A stretch of 64,000 bases of DNA from Verrucomicrobiia bacterium (GTDB taxonomy: Bacteria; Verrucomicrobiota; Verrucomicrobiia; Verrucomicrobiales; Akkermansiaceae), in assembly GCA_030432565.1 (NCBI GenBank), contig JAUIGV010000014.1:1-64000 (forward strand), written 5' to 3'. Under the pieces are notes generated by a model. It was not told the origin of the DNA. It saw nothing but the letters and a program-made list of their open reading frames with translations, and ran no database searches. The position numbers and the translations under genes were made by a program. Of the stretch, positions 28,121-38,800 are shown piece after piece (position 1 is the first letter of the stretch; each line of letters starts with the position of its first letter).

Positions 28121-29982
28121 GAATCTCCAGACGATTCGTGCCCCGGCATACTGCTGGCAAACTCCTGCTGCAACTGGCTCGTGTAGAGCGAGTGGTAGTG
28201 TCCTTTCTCCGCCAGCAACTCTTCGTGTTTTCCACTCTCGATGATCCGTCCTTTCTCAATCACCAGAATACGATCCGCCGTTCTGATTGTCGAAAGGCGG
28301 TGTGCGATCACGAAACTAATCCGTCCCTCGAAGATTTTCTGCAACCCCTGCTGAATCAGCTGCTCAGTCTCGGTATCGATCGACGAAGTCGCCTCATCCA
28401 TGATGAAGATTGCCGGGTTTGCCAGCACCGTCCGAGCAAAGGAGACCAACTGCTTTTGACCGGTCGAGAGACGGTTCCCTCCTTCGCCAACGTCAGTGTC
28501 ATAACCGTCTTCGAGGGCCTTGATAAAGCCCTCGGCATTCACTCGTCGCGCCGCCTCAGCCACCTCTTCATCGCTGGCGTCCAGCCGACCGTAGCGAATG
28601 TTCTCCCTTACGGATCCACTGAACAGATGCGGGCTCTGCAAGACAATCCCAAGGTTCGACTGATACCACTCCAGGCTCCGCTCCCGCAAGTCCTCTCCGT
28701 TTACCAAAATCGCCCCTCCGGTGGGCTCATAAAAGCGGGCCACGAGATTCACGATCGTACTCTTGCCTCCGCCGCTCGCACCCACCAGCGCGATCGTTTC
28801 ACCCGCCTTCACTTTTAGCTGAAAGTTCTTCAGAACTTCTTCACCGGTTTGATAGGAAAAATCCACCCCTCGAAACTCAAGGCCCTCGATCTTCCTCGCC
28901 CCGCCATCCGGCGCGATATCGTCCGGCCGATCCTCTCGATCCCACGCCTCAAGCTTCGCTTTCACCGCGTCGCTATCGCTGATCGCCGGCTCGGTCGCCA
29001 GTAATTCAAGCACCCGCTCACCCGCCGCTTGGGCGCCCTGCATTTGCACCAGCACCTGGGCGATCTGATTGATGGGATTGAAAAATTGCCCGGCATAAAA
29101 AATGAAGGCCACCAAAGTTCCCAGAGTCATGGTCCCACTGATCACATCTCCCCCGCCCCGCCAAAGGGCCACTCCGGCCGCGACACTCCCCAAAGTAAGC
29201 ACCATGGGAATGTAGACCGCGGACTGCAGCGCGTTCTTCATCGAGACTCCGTACATTTGGGTCGAGAGGGTTTGAAATTCATCAAGATTCTCCTCCTCCC
29301 GCACCAAGGCCTTACTCGTGCGCAATCCCTGCAGGGCTTCGGAAAATGACGCCGTAATCATCGAATTATACTTTCGCGTATCCCTTGAGCTCAGGAGCAA
29401 CTTCTTCTGAAAAATCCCGCTGATGACAATCAATGGAGGTACCACCGCCAGAACGAGCAAACCGAGAAGCGGATTCAGCACGATCAAAATTACCGCGATC
29501 ATTACCACCAAACAAAAGGCCCAAACAAGATCCAGGGTTCCCCACGCAATGATACGCGAAAGCTTGTCACAATCCGAAGTAAGCCGTGAAATCATCCATC
29601 CAATCGGGCGGTGATCGAAGTAGCTGAACTCCAGCTCCTGGAGGCGCTGGAAACAGTCACGCCGAATGTCGTGGCTCATGTGATTGGCCAAGCCACCTGC
29701 CGAGCGAATGAAAACCAAAACGCCTGCCGACAGCGCAACCGTCAAGCCCAGATAGACCGAGATGTGCGGAACGAGATCCATCATTGAATCCACCTGGTCC
29801 ACGTCATCGACCGTCCAGCGGGTTACCAAGGCAAAGCTGGCATCCACTCCCGCAATCGCGACCGCTGAAACCGCCAACGGAATCAAAAAACGTTTGTAGC
29901 GCAATGCAATCCGAAACACCTTCTTCCAAAGGTCCATATCGAACTTCTCGCTGAATTCATCTTCCGGGACTTCGTGACTCAT
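28117..29982 (-). CDS. ABC exporter half, catalytic-site subunit
   Basis: A 621-residue half-transporter with six membrane segments (about 30-320) and an ATPase domain (360-600). Walker A is GASGGGKS (401-408) and Walker B is IFIMDE with catalytic Glu530. The switch histidine is His561 in VIAHRLSTI. The signature motif is LSTGQ (505-509) instead of LSGGQ. Together with the partner at 29979 this gives the asymmetric pattern of heterodimeric exporters such as TM287/288 and BmrCD, where one ATP site is degenerate. The ATG overlaps the partner's stop by four bases (ATGA), so they are cotranslated. The substrate is unknown: drug, lipid or peptide export are all possible. Confidence 0.9.
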   Translation of the reverse strand: MSHEVPEDEFSEKFDMDLWKKVFRIALRYKRFLIPLAVSAVAIAGVDASFALVTRWTVDDVDQVDSMMDLVPHISVYLGLTVALSAGVLVFIRSAGGLANHMSHDIRRDCFQRLQELEFSYFDHRPIGWMISRLTSDCDKLSRIIAWGTLDLVWAFCLVVMIAVILIVLNPLLGLLVLAVVPPLIVISGIFQKKLLLSSRDTRKYNSMITASFSEALQGLRTSKALVREEENLDEFQTLSTQMYGVSMKNALQSAVYIPMVLTLGSVAAGVALWRGGGDVISGTMTLGTLVAFIFYAGQFFNPINQIAQVLVQMQGAQAAGERVLELLATEPAISDSDAVKAKLEAWDREDRPDDIAPDGGARKIEGLEFRGVDFSYQTGEEVLKNFQLKVKAGETIALVGASGGGKSTIVNLVARFYEPTGGAILVNGEDLRERSLEWYQSNLGIVLQSPHLFSGSVRENIRYGRLDASDEEVAEAARRVNAEGFIKALEDGYDTDVGEGGNRLSTGQKQLVSFARTVLANPAIFIMDEATSSIDTETEQLIQQGLQKIFEGRISFVIAHRLSTIRTADRILVIEKGRIIESGKHEELLAEKGHYHSLYTSQLQQEFASSMPGHESSGDS

Positions 29983-31817
29983 GATTCATCGGGCGGTGAG
30001 AGTTCATTTTCCAAGGCCGTCTGGATCGTCCACAGGCGGCGATAGAGTCCATCTGTCTCCACCAGTTCGGCATGGGTGCCTTGCTGGACGAGACATCCAT
30101 GATCCAGCACAATGACCTTGTCGGCATGCGCCAAAGTGGACAAACGATGCGCGATCACGAGCGTTGTCCGGCGCCCATGACGACCCCGCAGGGCCTCCAG
30201 AATCGTGGCCTCCGTCTCGGCATCGACCGCACTCAAGGCGTCATCGAGAAGCAATACCGGAGTGTCCTGCAAGAGCGCACGCGCCAAGGCCACCCGCTGG
30301 CGCTGACCACCGGAAAGAGTCACCCCGCGTTCCCCGATTTGCGTCCCGTATCCCTCCCCAAAGCCCGAGATGGTATCGTGAATATCAGCCAGTCTGGCCG
30401 CTTCGGTCACGTCATCGTCGACCGCTCCATGGCGGCTCAAGCGGATGTTCTCTCCAATCGTTTTCGAATAGAGAAAGGGTTCCTGCATCACCACGCTAAA
30501 CTGCGAACGCACCCACTGGCGGTCCAGATCCGTCAACTCGTAACCATCAAGACGTATCGACCCCGATTGATAATCGTAGAGACGCAAAAGCAGGCTCATG
30601 ATCGTCGTTTTCCCCGATCCCGACGGCCCCACAATTGCCAGGGTCTGCCCGGGCTCGACCGCAAAAGAGATTCCCTTGAGCTCCTTGTCCGCCCCGCCAT
30701 ATCCGAATACCAGGTCAGACACCTCGATCCTCCCCTCCGCCGGTGAAACAGGAGTCGCGGGAGACTCCGGCGCACCCTCCTCAGGCTCCGACAAAATTTC
30801 GCCCATTCGGGTCAACGCCACCACCGACTTCCCTAACTCCGTCAGGGTTCGCCCCATCTGGCGCACCGGCCATAGCAGCATGTTCAGGAACATTAAAAAG
30901 GCAAACAAGGTTCCCACCGTCAGCGAACCCGTCGCGATGAAATATGCCCCGCTAAACAACACCAAAGCCTGCTGGAACAGCACCACCAAATCCGAGACCG
31001 CCCAATACCACGCCATCAATCGCAAAAGCCGCAGGCTGCGGTCACGGTAGAGTTCGTTGGGCTCCGCAAATTTCGAAATCTCAAAATCCTGCTGCGCAAA
31101 AGCCCTCACCACCCGCAGCCCCGTCAGGTTTTCCTGAACCACGCGCGTCACCTGCCCCTCCGCCTCCGCAACCTCTTTGAAGAGATGTTTGACCCGGCCC
31201 ACGTAGATGTATCCGAAGAGAATAATGGGCACGATCAGGACGAAGGAAATTGCCGCCATCCGTCCATCCAGCATCACCATGATCGGCAGAGCCGTCAGCA
31301 GGAGCAGGAGCGAATTGCTCACCTCTACAACCTGACTCGACAAGGCCAACCGCAGCGTCTCCACGTCCGAGGTGCAACGTTGGATCAAGTCCCCCGTCTC
31401 AGCACGATCATGATATTTTGCCGGCAGTCGCTGAAGGTGGTCGTAGAGCCGGTCCTTCAATCGTCTCGCAATCCCGTCCGAGGCCTGTGCCGCAAAGCGC
31501 CCCTTGCAATAGGCAAAGACACCCGCCACTACCGTCAGCAAAACCATCAGCAAGGCCGGATACCAAAGCCTCTCCCGCACGAATTCCGCTCCTCCCATCG
31601 CCGCGATCACTCCCGAAGTCAACCGACCGTCATCCGGCTCCCCGGAGAGTGCAAAGTCAATCGTGGCACTTGCCACCAACGGGGTCACATAATTGATCGC
31701 GGTATAAAAGAAGAGCGCCACAATCGCCCAGGCATACTTCCCACGAAACCCGGACATCAACCCCCACAACAAACGCAATGGTGATGATTTTAGTGACGGT
31801 GACCGGTCGGAAATCAT
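29979..31817 (-). CDS. ABC exporter half, degenerate-site subunit
   Basis: The ATG at 31817 gives 612 residues; 15 further upstream codons are unlikely. Membrane segments span about 28-330 and the ATPase domain 365-600. Walker A is GPSGSGKT (397-404), the signature is canonical LSGGQ (501-505) and the switch is His557. Walker B ends LLLDD, so Asp526 stands where the catalytic Glu should be. This is the hallmark of the degenerate-site partner in heterodimeric exporters. Its intact LSGGQ would complete the good site of the other subunit. It is the first ABC gene of the pair and lies 51 bases behind the EamA gene, probably in one transcript. Confidence 0.9.
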   Translation of the reverse strand: MISDRSPSLKSSPLRLLWGLMSGFRGKYAWAIVALFFYTAINYVTPLVASATIDFALSGEPDDGRLTSGVIAAMGGAEFVRERLWYPALLMVLLTVVAGVFAYCKGRFAAQASDGIARRLKDRLYDHLQRLPAKYHDRAETGDLIQRCTSDVETLRLALSSQVVEVSNSLLLLLTALPIMVMLDGRMAAISFVLIVPIILFGYIYVGRVKHLFKEVAEAEGQVTRVVQENLTGLRVVRAFAQQDFEISKFAEPNELYRDRSLRLLRLMAWYWAVSDLVVLFQQALVLFSGAYFIATGSLTVGTLFAFLMFLNMLLWPVRQMGRTLTELGKSVVALTRMGEILSEPEEGAPESPATPVSPAEGRIEVSDLVFGYGGADKELKGISFAVEPGQTLAIVGPSGSGKTTIMSLLLRLYDYQSGSIRLDGYELTDLDRQWVRSQFSVVMQEPFLYSKTIGENIRLSRHGAVDDDVTEAARLADIHDTISGFGEGYGTQIGERGVTLSGGQRQRVALARALLQDTPVLLLDDALSAVDAETEATILEALRGRHGRRTTLVIAHRLSTLAHADKVIVLDHGCLVQQGTHAELVETDGLYRRLWTIQTALENELSPPDES

Positions 31818-31868
31818 GATGAAAATTCGAGTGAGTGATTGTGTGCCATCAAAGCAGGCCATGCACCA

Positions 31869-32753
31869 TCAATGAATCGCCACCACCAGAGATCCGGCCA
31901 CTGCCAACAAGATGCCCGCAATCTTCCGCATCGTGAACTTTTCTCTCAGGACGAGATACGCCAGAAGCACAATAAAGACCGTCGATAGTTGGTTGAAAAT
32001 GGCCGCCCGCCCCGCTGTGAGGTGCTTGAACCCGGCCACCCAAAACAAGGTCGCGAGAAAAGGCCCGAGGATTGACATGGGAATCATCGCCTTCCAGGTA
32101 TCCCTCCTTCGAAACCCCAGGAACAACTGTCCCAGCTTCTTTCTTCCCCTCGGAGCCACCCACAAAAACATCACAACTCCAGCGACCACAAATCTAAAAG
32201 CGGAAACCCAAATCAGAGAGTGTTCCCGGAAGAGATCCCGCACCATCAAAATGCCCACCGCCATGATGATGTGCGCAGCTGCTGCCAGAAGAATCCCCAC
32301 CCACAGGTCCGCCGGCTTCTTTATCTCCACTGTTCGTGCAGCCCCCACAAACACCCCCGATACCACCAGGGCTCCACCAATCATTTCCCAAACACTCAGG
32401 CGCTCACCAAACATCAGCAAACCAACAAGCGCAATCGCGGGCGAATACACACAATCCGCCAGGGCCTGCAAACTTGCCCCAAGACGATTTAAGGCTGCCG
32501 CAATCATGGTGTCCGCCAAAGTAATTCCCAGCACCGCACTGATGACCAGCCGAAGATAATCCTGACCTGTTAGATCCAGAACCCACGGGCTCCCTTCCCA
32601 TAAAAGAGTTCCCATCAGAAGGAAGACTGCCACCCAGATCTTAAAAAAAGTGAGCGGAAGAGGCGGCACCTGCAAGCCCGACACCCGCATCAGGATCACC
32701 GACACCGACCAAAACAGCGCCGAAGTCACTGCACAAATATCCCCAACCGACAT
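31869..32753 (-). CDS. EamA-family (drug/metabolite) transporter
   Basis: A 294-residue membrane protein with ten predicted segments in two repeats of five, as in the EamA/DMT superfamily. The first repeat starts ICAVTSALFWSVSVILMRVS and ends in a typical GERLSVWEMIGGALVVSGV loop-helix; the second ends LREKFTMRKIAGILLAVAGS. The residues GERL and REKF mark the conserved helix 4-5 turns. These proteins export metabolites or amino acids; the substrate is not predictable. Its position directly before the ABC exporter pair suggests a shared export-related operon. Confidence 0.85.
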   Translation of the reverse strand: MSVGDICAVTSALFWSVSVILMRVSGLQVPPLPLTFFKIWVAVFLLMGTLLWEGSPWVLDLTGQDYLRLVISAVLGITLADTMIAAALNRLGASLQALADCVYSPAIALVGLLMFGERLSVWEMIGGALVVSGVFVGAARTVEIKKPADLWVGILLAAAAHIIMAVGILMVRDLFREHSLIWVSAFRFVVAGVVMFLWVAPRGRKKLGQLFLGFRRRDTWKAMIPMSILGPFLATLFWVAGFKHLTAGRAAIFNQLSTVFIVLLAYLVLREKFTMRKIAGILLAVAGSLVVAIH

Positions 32754-32822
32754 GCCGGAATCATCTCCACATTACCCGGACAAGCAACTCCACATCGGAG
32801 TGCTGAAATGGTCAGACGCCCT

Positions 32823-33977
32823 CTAACGACGCCTTCTGGCCAAACCGAGCATTCCGAGAGCAAGCAAAGCGAGACCGGAGGGCTCGGGAATCTCCGCATT
32901 GGCGAAGGCGTAGGTGTGGAAAGTCTGCCCATCAAGAGAATCGAAAGTGATTTCCTGAGTGGTTCCATTTGCCATGAATTCGAAGTCGATCCGGGTTCCG
33001 TTGTTATTCCCAAGTCCGCTGACATCCACGGTCAGTCGCTCGCCACCGGCGCTAAACGTTGAGTTCCGGCCAGGATTATCGTCCCAGCCAACCGTGAAAA
33101 TCGAAGTGCGATAAAGTTGCCCGTCCGTCAGTCCCTCGATAATCAGGGAACCATTTTGGTTTCCCCACACAAAGCTATTGGCGAGGTTCAGGCTGTCACC
33201 TGTGACGTTGTTGGCATCCGCACCAAAGCCATTTGGAAGATTCAGGGAAAAACTCCCCGCAGCAGAGGGGCTCCCTCCCACGATTGCGGTGAAAGGAATA
33301 CCGTTGACCGTGGTGTTGGTGGCATTGTTTCCAAAGTTAAAGGCATGGGTGTAGTTCAAGGTGCTCACAAGCCCCGAGGTGGCATCACCGGTCCACGCCG
33401 AGGTGGTGAACTTTGGTGTCGCTGCGGCGATTTTAAAATCATCCAGAAGAAGAGTATTATCGGTCGCCGACGAATTACTGATGGCCAGTGAAGCAGTCGT
33501 GGAGGTCGCCGTAAAATTGACGCTGACATACTTATATGGGTTTGTACCACCCACTGAAGTGACGTTGTTGGTGACGAAAGGTTGTCCGTCGATCAAGAGC
33601 GTCATTCGTGGATTCTGGGCATTTCGGGAATTCACACGGAAGGTGAGATTGTAGGTTTCTCCCGGAGTCAGATCGGTGATCCCGGCATTGCTGCTCAAAG
33701 TCGTCGTGCTGTTATTAGCCTGAATAAACCCGACCTGGGTGCCTTCCGGAATGACGCCGTTATTGGCGAAAGGACTGCCACCTCCCGGATTGAGTCCCGC
33801 GTTGGCATCGACATCCGATGACCATCCCGTAATCGGACCATTGCCTGAGATGTAGCCGGGGAAAGTGTTAAAGGTATCCGTCTCGAAACCCGAATTGCTA
33901 ATCAGGGCGGCCCGGACCGGGGAGCTAATCACCAAGACACTCAACGACAAAAGAGAAAAGCAGGATTTGGAGGACAT
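32823..33977 (-). CDS. PEP-CTERM sorting-domain exoprotein
   Basis: A 384-residue exported protein: signal peptide MSSKSCFSLLSLSVLVISSP, then a first beta-sandwich starting ISNSGFETDTFNTFPGY (a DUF642/carbohydrate-binding-like opening, residues 26-180) and a second beta region to about 355. It is rich in Asn, Thr, Ser and Gly and poor in Cys. The C-terminus carries PEP followed by a hydrophobic helix and a RRRR end, the tripartite PEP-CTERM signal recognised by exosortase. No exosortase gene is in the window, so the sorting enzyme must be elsewhere. A surface or extracellular-polymer role is likely. Confidence 0.85.
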   Translation of the reverse strand: MSSKSCFSLLSLSVLVISSPVRAALISNSGFETDTFNTFPGYISGNGPITGWSSDVDANAGLNPGGGSPFANNGVIPEGTQVGFIQANNSTTTLSSNAGITDLTPGETYNLTFRVNSRNAQNPRMTLLIDGQPFVTNNVTSVGGTNPYKYVSVNFTATSTTASLAISNSSATDNTLLLDDFKIAAATPKFTTSAWTGDATSGLVSTLNYTHAFNFGNNATNTTVNGIPFTAIVGGSPSAAGSFSLNLPNGFGADANNVTGDSLNLANSFVWGNQNGSLIIEGLTDGQLYRTSIFTVGWDDNPGRNSTFSAGGERLTVDVSGLGNNNGTRIDFEFMANGTTQEITFDSLDGQTFHTYAFANAEIPEPSGLALLALGMLGLARRRR

Positions 33978-34180
33978 AACAGTAGGTTGCAGCTGGAGAA
34001 GATAAAAAGATAAGGCGGTTTTTCCAACGATTGTTAGATCCCCGTTTCGTATTGAATTGGATCAAGTTCTGCAAACAGATTTTGAAAAATATGGTCATTC
34101 CCAATCATTGTTCAGATTCTGCTCCCTTTTTAAGAAGTGCGGGATTCCATTTGGGGCGGATATGCTCATACTCATCGATG

Positions 34181-34639
34181 ATGAATTTCCGTTTCCTAAT
34201 CCTCGGCAGCTTCGCCGGTCTCACTCTTCTCCCCGGCTGCAGGCCGATCGAATCCGATAATCCCTCGGCCCGGCAGTCTGCAAACAAGGCCGAGCCTCAC
34301 TCGAAGCAGGTGCGGGTGAGCTTCACGGAGAGCATCCGTCCCATTCTCTCCAACCACTGCACGATCTGCCACAACAGCGAGGTCCTCCCGACCCGGCCCA
34401 ACTTTGAAACCCGGGAAGGCGCCATGAAGAGCGGCATGATTGTTCCGGGTAATCCGGATGCGAGCCGGATACTCTCGCTCATCAAGGAAGATCCCGCTGC
34501 CGAGAAGGCCATGCCTCCGGTCAGTCACCGCTTGACCAATGATCAAATCACCCTGCTCAAAACGTGGATCGAGGAAGGTGCCGACTGGCCCGGCGGCGAA
34601 GCGGGACGCGTCAAGCCAGCCTTCATTCCCAGGGAATAG
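34181..34639 (+). CDS. Lipoprotein with planctomycete-type cytochrome c domain
   Basis: The ATG at 34181 (a second ATG sits at 34178) gives 152 residues with a lipobox, TLLPGC (Cys20), so it is a lipoprotein. The haem motif is CTICH (Cys60, Cys63, His64). The surrounding pattern matches the PSCyt1-type cytochrome domain: RPILSNHC, a GAMKSGMIVPGNPDASRI strand, then MPPVSHRLTNDQITLLKTWI. In larger proteins this domain is followed by DUF1549/1553; here it stands alone. It probably carries electrons in the periplasm. The longer open frame starting at 34031 has no coding character in its first 49 codons. Confidence 0.8.
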   Translation: MNFRFLILGSFAGLTLLPGCRPIESDNPSARQSANKAEPHSKQVRVSFTESIRPILSNHCTICHNSEVLPTRPNFETREGAMKSGMIVPGNPDASRILSLIKEDPAAEKAMPPVSHRLTNDQITLLKTWIEEGADWPGGEAGRVKPAFIPRE

Positions 34640-34832
34640 GCTGGGTGGCGGCCGCACGCGATCACCAGGCAGGCCACGCCGAGGAACGGGGTCAACCAAC
34701 TTCCACTTTGAGGACGTCAAATCCGTGTTACTCTTCCCAATTACCGTTCGACAATTCCCCCATCCATCATAGGCGGAGTTGCTGCTCTCCTCGGTTTCAC
34801 GCGAAAAAATCCAAGAATACCCTTTAACAATC

Positions 34833-35594
34833 ATGAAAAAATCCAGCCTGAACATTCTACCTTCGCCCATTTCGGCAATGACCCTTTTCGCTGGAGTGAT
34901 GGCTTTCTCCGTGACGCTGGGGATGGCTCAGGAGCCTCCCCCGACCCCGGAAAAAACGGTGCCGAAGGCTACCCAAGAGTCACCCAAAAAACCAACAGTG
35001 AAGGACGAGCGGCCAAGAGGCGGAAACGGCTCCATGTTCTTCAAGGTTTTCGTCTCCCGAAACGACAAAAACGGGGATGGCGTGGTTGAAAAGAGCGAGT
35101 TTCGAGGTGGCGGAGATCGCTTCGACACGATGGACAAAAATAAAAACGGAAAACTCGATCGCGCCGAAATTGATGAACTGCATCGCAAGCGCATGGCCGA
35201 CCCCTTGAGCATGCGCCAGCGGATCGAACGCGGTGAAACCAGACGACCTCCCGTTGACCTTCCGGTCGAGCCAGGGCAGGGACCGAAAGCAGGCGGTGAT
35301 GCCGGTGAAAAAAAGGAACCCACCGCTCTCACCCCTCTGGGAACACGGATTACAGCCAGGCAGGCCTTCGCACGGCTCGATGTTGATAAGGACAAAAAAG
35401 TCACCGCACGCGAATTTCAAAGGAGCCCGGGAATGTCTGACGAGAAAAGGGCCAAACAAATTGTCAAAAGGGTCGACCGCAATGGCGACGGTTCTCTTTC
35501 CTTTGAGGAATTCAACGAGGTCTTTGCCAAGCGCCACGCCAAGCAACCGGACAAAAGACAACCGTCCAAGCCCGCGCAGCCATCCCAAAAGTGA
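34833..35594 (+). CDS. Secreted EF-hand calcium-binding protein
   Basis: The ATG at 34833 gives 253 residues with a signal peptide cut near GMAQ. A Pro/Lys-rich linker precedes four EF-hand loops in two pairs: NDKNGDGVVEKSEF (near 77-90), MDKNKNGKLDRAEI (100-113), LDVDKDKKVTAREF and VDRNGDGSLSFEEF. The first, second and fourth have the full Dx[DN]xDG-type calcium ligands; the third (DKDKK) lacks the glycine. The C-terminus is Lys/Gln-rich. Secreted EF-hand proteins of this kind are common in Verrucomicrobiota and Planctomycetota; the role is unknown. Confidence 0.8.
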   Translation: MKKSSLNILPSPISAMTLFAGVMAFSVTLGMAQEPPPTPEKTVPKATQESPKKPTVKDERPRGGNGSMFFKVFVSRNDKNGDGVVEKSEFRGGGDRFDTMDKNKNGKLDRAEIDELHRKRMADPLSMRQRIERGETRRPPVDLPVEPGQGPKAGGDAGEKKEPTALTPLGTRITARQAFARLDVDKDKKVTAREFQRSPGMSDEKRAKQIVKRVDRNGDGSLSFEEFNEVFAKRHAKQPDKRQPSKPAQPSQK

Positions 35595-35863
35595 TTGCAG
35601 TCACCGTCGAACTTTTTCGGGGGGACGGGTATGCTACGAAATCCCGGTGATGCGGAGTCGGATGAAGCTTCGTGAAGAAAGCAAGGCTCCGTTCTCTTCC
35701 ACCCACTCCGTTTCAGAGAAGCTCCAAGGCCCTCTCGTCCAAGGCAATTTCCTGGCAGAAAAAGATTGCCCAGACTTTCCGAAGAAACGAAGGGAGTCGT
35801 GGGATCAGGGAAAACCCCAAAGCTTCTCAATCGTATCCGGGGGGGCACCACCCGTCTTCGATT

Positions 35864-38800
35864 TTAGTTTTCGGTGATGACTTTGAGACGGGCAAACGTT
35901 CGGCCTCCTTCATTGTCGGCTGGACGAACGATCACTTGATCCCGTCCCCCGGCCACGGCAGTGCGATTGACCACGACTCCCGGATCCCAGGTTTGAAGGT
36001 CAGCGGAAAACTCGATCTCCACCAGCACGCCACAGGAATACCTGGCCTGCTCGAACCCAAAGACAAGTTGACCATCCAATGCCGTCACCGTGATGGGGTT
36101 CGGGTCGTTGGCACCGGGATTCGAGCCAGTGACATATTCGATGAGGGTCGGAATTCCATCGCGATCGGCATCCGAGAGCTCATCACCCGTTGAGAGTCCG
36201 TGCACGGAGAGCCAATCGTCCAGAGAAACGCTGTCGTCGGCACCCGGTGAACCATCGGGTGAGACACTGGCGCGCCAAGTCGCGGCGTCCGAGTGATCAA
36301 TGCCGCTGACCGGGCATCCCATCGTCAGGGAATAGCCGGCACCGTCAGCCGCAACCGGCCACGGCATTTCGTCGTCATAGATAAATTCATGAATCGCCGA
36401 TCCCAAGCCGAGGGAAAGTTTTAAATTCTCACCGCCATTGCTGAGTCGATCCCCTGTTTCCCACTGACCGGCAATAGGCAAACCCGGCCCGTATTTCGCT
36501 TGGAAGGCCGGAAGGTCCGCAACCACCAGAAGGTAGGCTCCCGCGGCAATGGTGGTCCCGTCGGGGAAGTCGAAGTCAATCCCCTTGGTGAAACGAACTC
36601 CGGTAAGATCAAGGGTGGTTGGGCCGACATTCCGAATCTCAATGAATTCAAAAAGCTCATCACCGGCGGGATGATACATGATCTCGCTAATCACCAATCC
36701 ATCGCGGAAGGGAGTGACGTCCGGATCACCTGCAACAAACTCAATCGCCTCGGACCAATGACTTCCCCGGCCCGTATCATCAAAATGCCTCACGCGAACG
36801 CGGTAGGTTTTTCCCGGTCGCAGCGCCGAAGTCGGGATGGCAAGGTTGGCACCGCCACTCGATGACCAAGCTTCTTCAATCTCATACTTCCACGGATCTC
36901 CCTTCACATAACCCGGAGTGCTGGGATTGTAGACTTCGCCAACGCGCCACTGCATCGAGGCAAAGGTCCCGCTACCCTGGGGATCGGAGAAAGCGCTGCT
37001 TTGGAAACTCAAGCCATCGACCGGGAAACCCGCGTCTCCGGTGTAGGTAAGTGTCGGTTGATCCGGGATGGCATTGTCAGCCGCTTCCTGCGCCAGGTAT
37101 CCCCAGCCGTAGCCATCCTCGTCCCGGTCGTTGACCGCAAAAGGAGTGGGGTCGACATCATACATGTAGTCGATGATGCTTTCCTGAAAACCCTCGTGGT
37201 CCGCCGTCGGAATGGTGCGGAAGTAATCGGTCTGCAAGCCGGTCTCGAATCTTGAAAGCTGATACCAGGGACCGCGGTGACCACCCCTCGTTCGCGGGTG
37301 ATAAGACCACATGTATTCGTCGGCATCAACCATGGTCAAAGGCACTCCGGTCGGATTGACGAATTGGGAAATCTCTTCCACCAACTGCGCGGCGTGACCG
37401 CCATCGCGATTGATATCCGAAAAAAGCAAGTCCCCCAATTCACGACAGCGGTTGCGGAACTCAAGACGAATTTCGGGATGATCGAGACAACGGTCCGCCC
37501 GGATGACACCGCTCCACACGTGCTTGACGGGAGCATACATCATATCGAGATCCCAAGGAATGACCCGCCATTGGTCGGCCGTGGGTTCGTGATAGAAATA
37601 GTAGTTGGTGGTATCCCGCAGATCGACGTTTCCTGTAGCCCGGTTGATCGCCCGGAATCCATAGTAGCTTTCCAGGTGGAATTGATCGCGCCACCATTCC
37701 ACCGTATTCAGGTTGGCACTCGCGGCATAAAAGGTGTTCCAGTCCGAGGAATCCTCCACCTGGGTTGGTCCCTGGTTTTTTTTATCTCCCCCGCCCCCCT
37801 GGATTTTGTAGACGTTGCCATCGGCCAGATCGAACTCATCGAGGAAGCGGCCGTCGGGATGTTGGATCGCTTGATAGAGGCCCCACAAATCTCCCTCATA
37901 CTGGTCGGCGGGAGCTTCCTCGGCACCATCAATCACCCGAAAATGAACGTGATGGGTATTGGATCCGGTGACACTGGCCAGCTGATAGAGCCGGTGGGGC
38001 ACGATTTCGTTCAACCCGGCGATCCCACGCTGGGAAGAAAGCCACGGCGAAGCACAGGAGTTAAAATTTAAAGTCTTCCAGGTCGTCTTGTAGCGTTTCC
38101 CGTAAGCATCCCGCGCTCTGAAATCATGAGTGCGATTGAACTTGAAACGCCATTTGTTTTTCCCGCTGACATAGGTTGAAGCTTCACCCCGGTTGTAAAA
38201 CTGAATGTGGTCATAAACGCGACCCTCATAAACCATCGTGCCCCACATGCGGACACCATCGGAACCACTGGAATACTGGCTGTTGGTGACATCGCTTGAA
38301 TTTGCCACGAGATGATACACCGGCTGGGCATTCCCCATCACCTCGGCCGGAATCGTTTGAGGAGCAGTTGAGCCCGGCTGCTTCGCTCCGGTCCACGCGG
38401 GAACTCCATCGTAGACAAAGTAGGCGAAGTTCGGCTGCTCATCATCGGCATAGGGAACCTGAATTCCGTTCCCGAGAGAATCCTCCAACTGGATCCGATA
38501 GCGGACGAGCCGACGGTGCACCTGCAAGGAGGCCGGTAGAGTGGCGGTGAAAATCGAATCGCCCGCCGAGGCATCACCGGCTGTCCCATCATCGACCATG
38601 GGGACATCGGTCCACGTCGTCTGGTAAGCGGCATCACTCTTGCGAATGTAGCTGCCGGGATCCACAAGTTGATAACCAAGAGTCACCGGACCAACACCAT
38701 CGGCATCAGTGATCAAGGCTGTGATCTTAACTTCGTCACCCCCAGCCGGTTGTTCGGGGGTATGATCGACCTGTCGGATGGCAGGCGGAGCGGCACTGAT

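Noticed and set aside
37277-38071. A 264-codon plus-strand frame
   Set aside because: It is antisense to the CotH region of the giant exoprotein, whose motifs (GDLWGLY, PWDLDMM) clearly lie on the minus strand.
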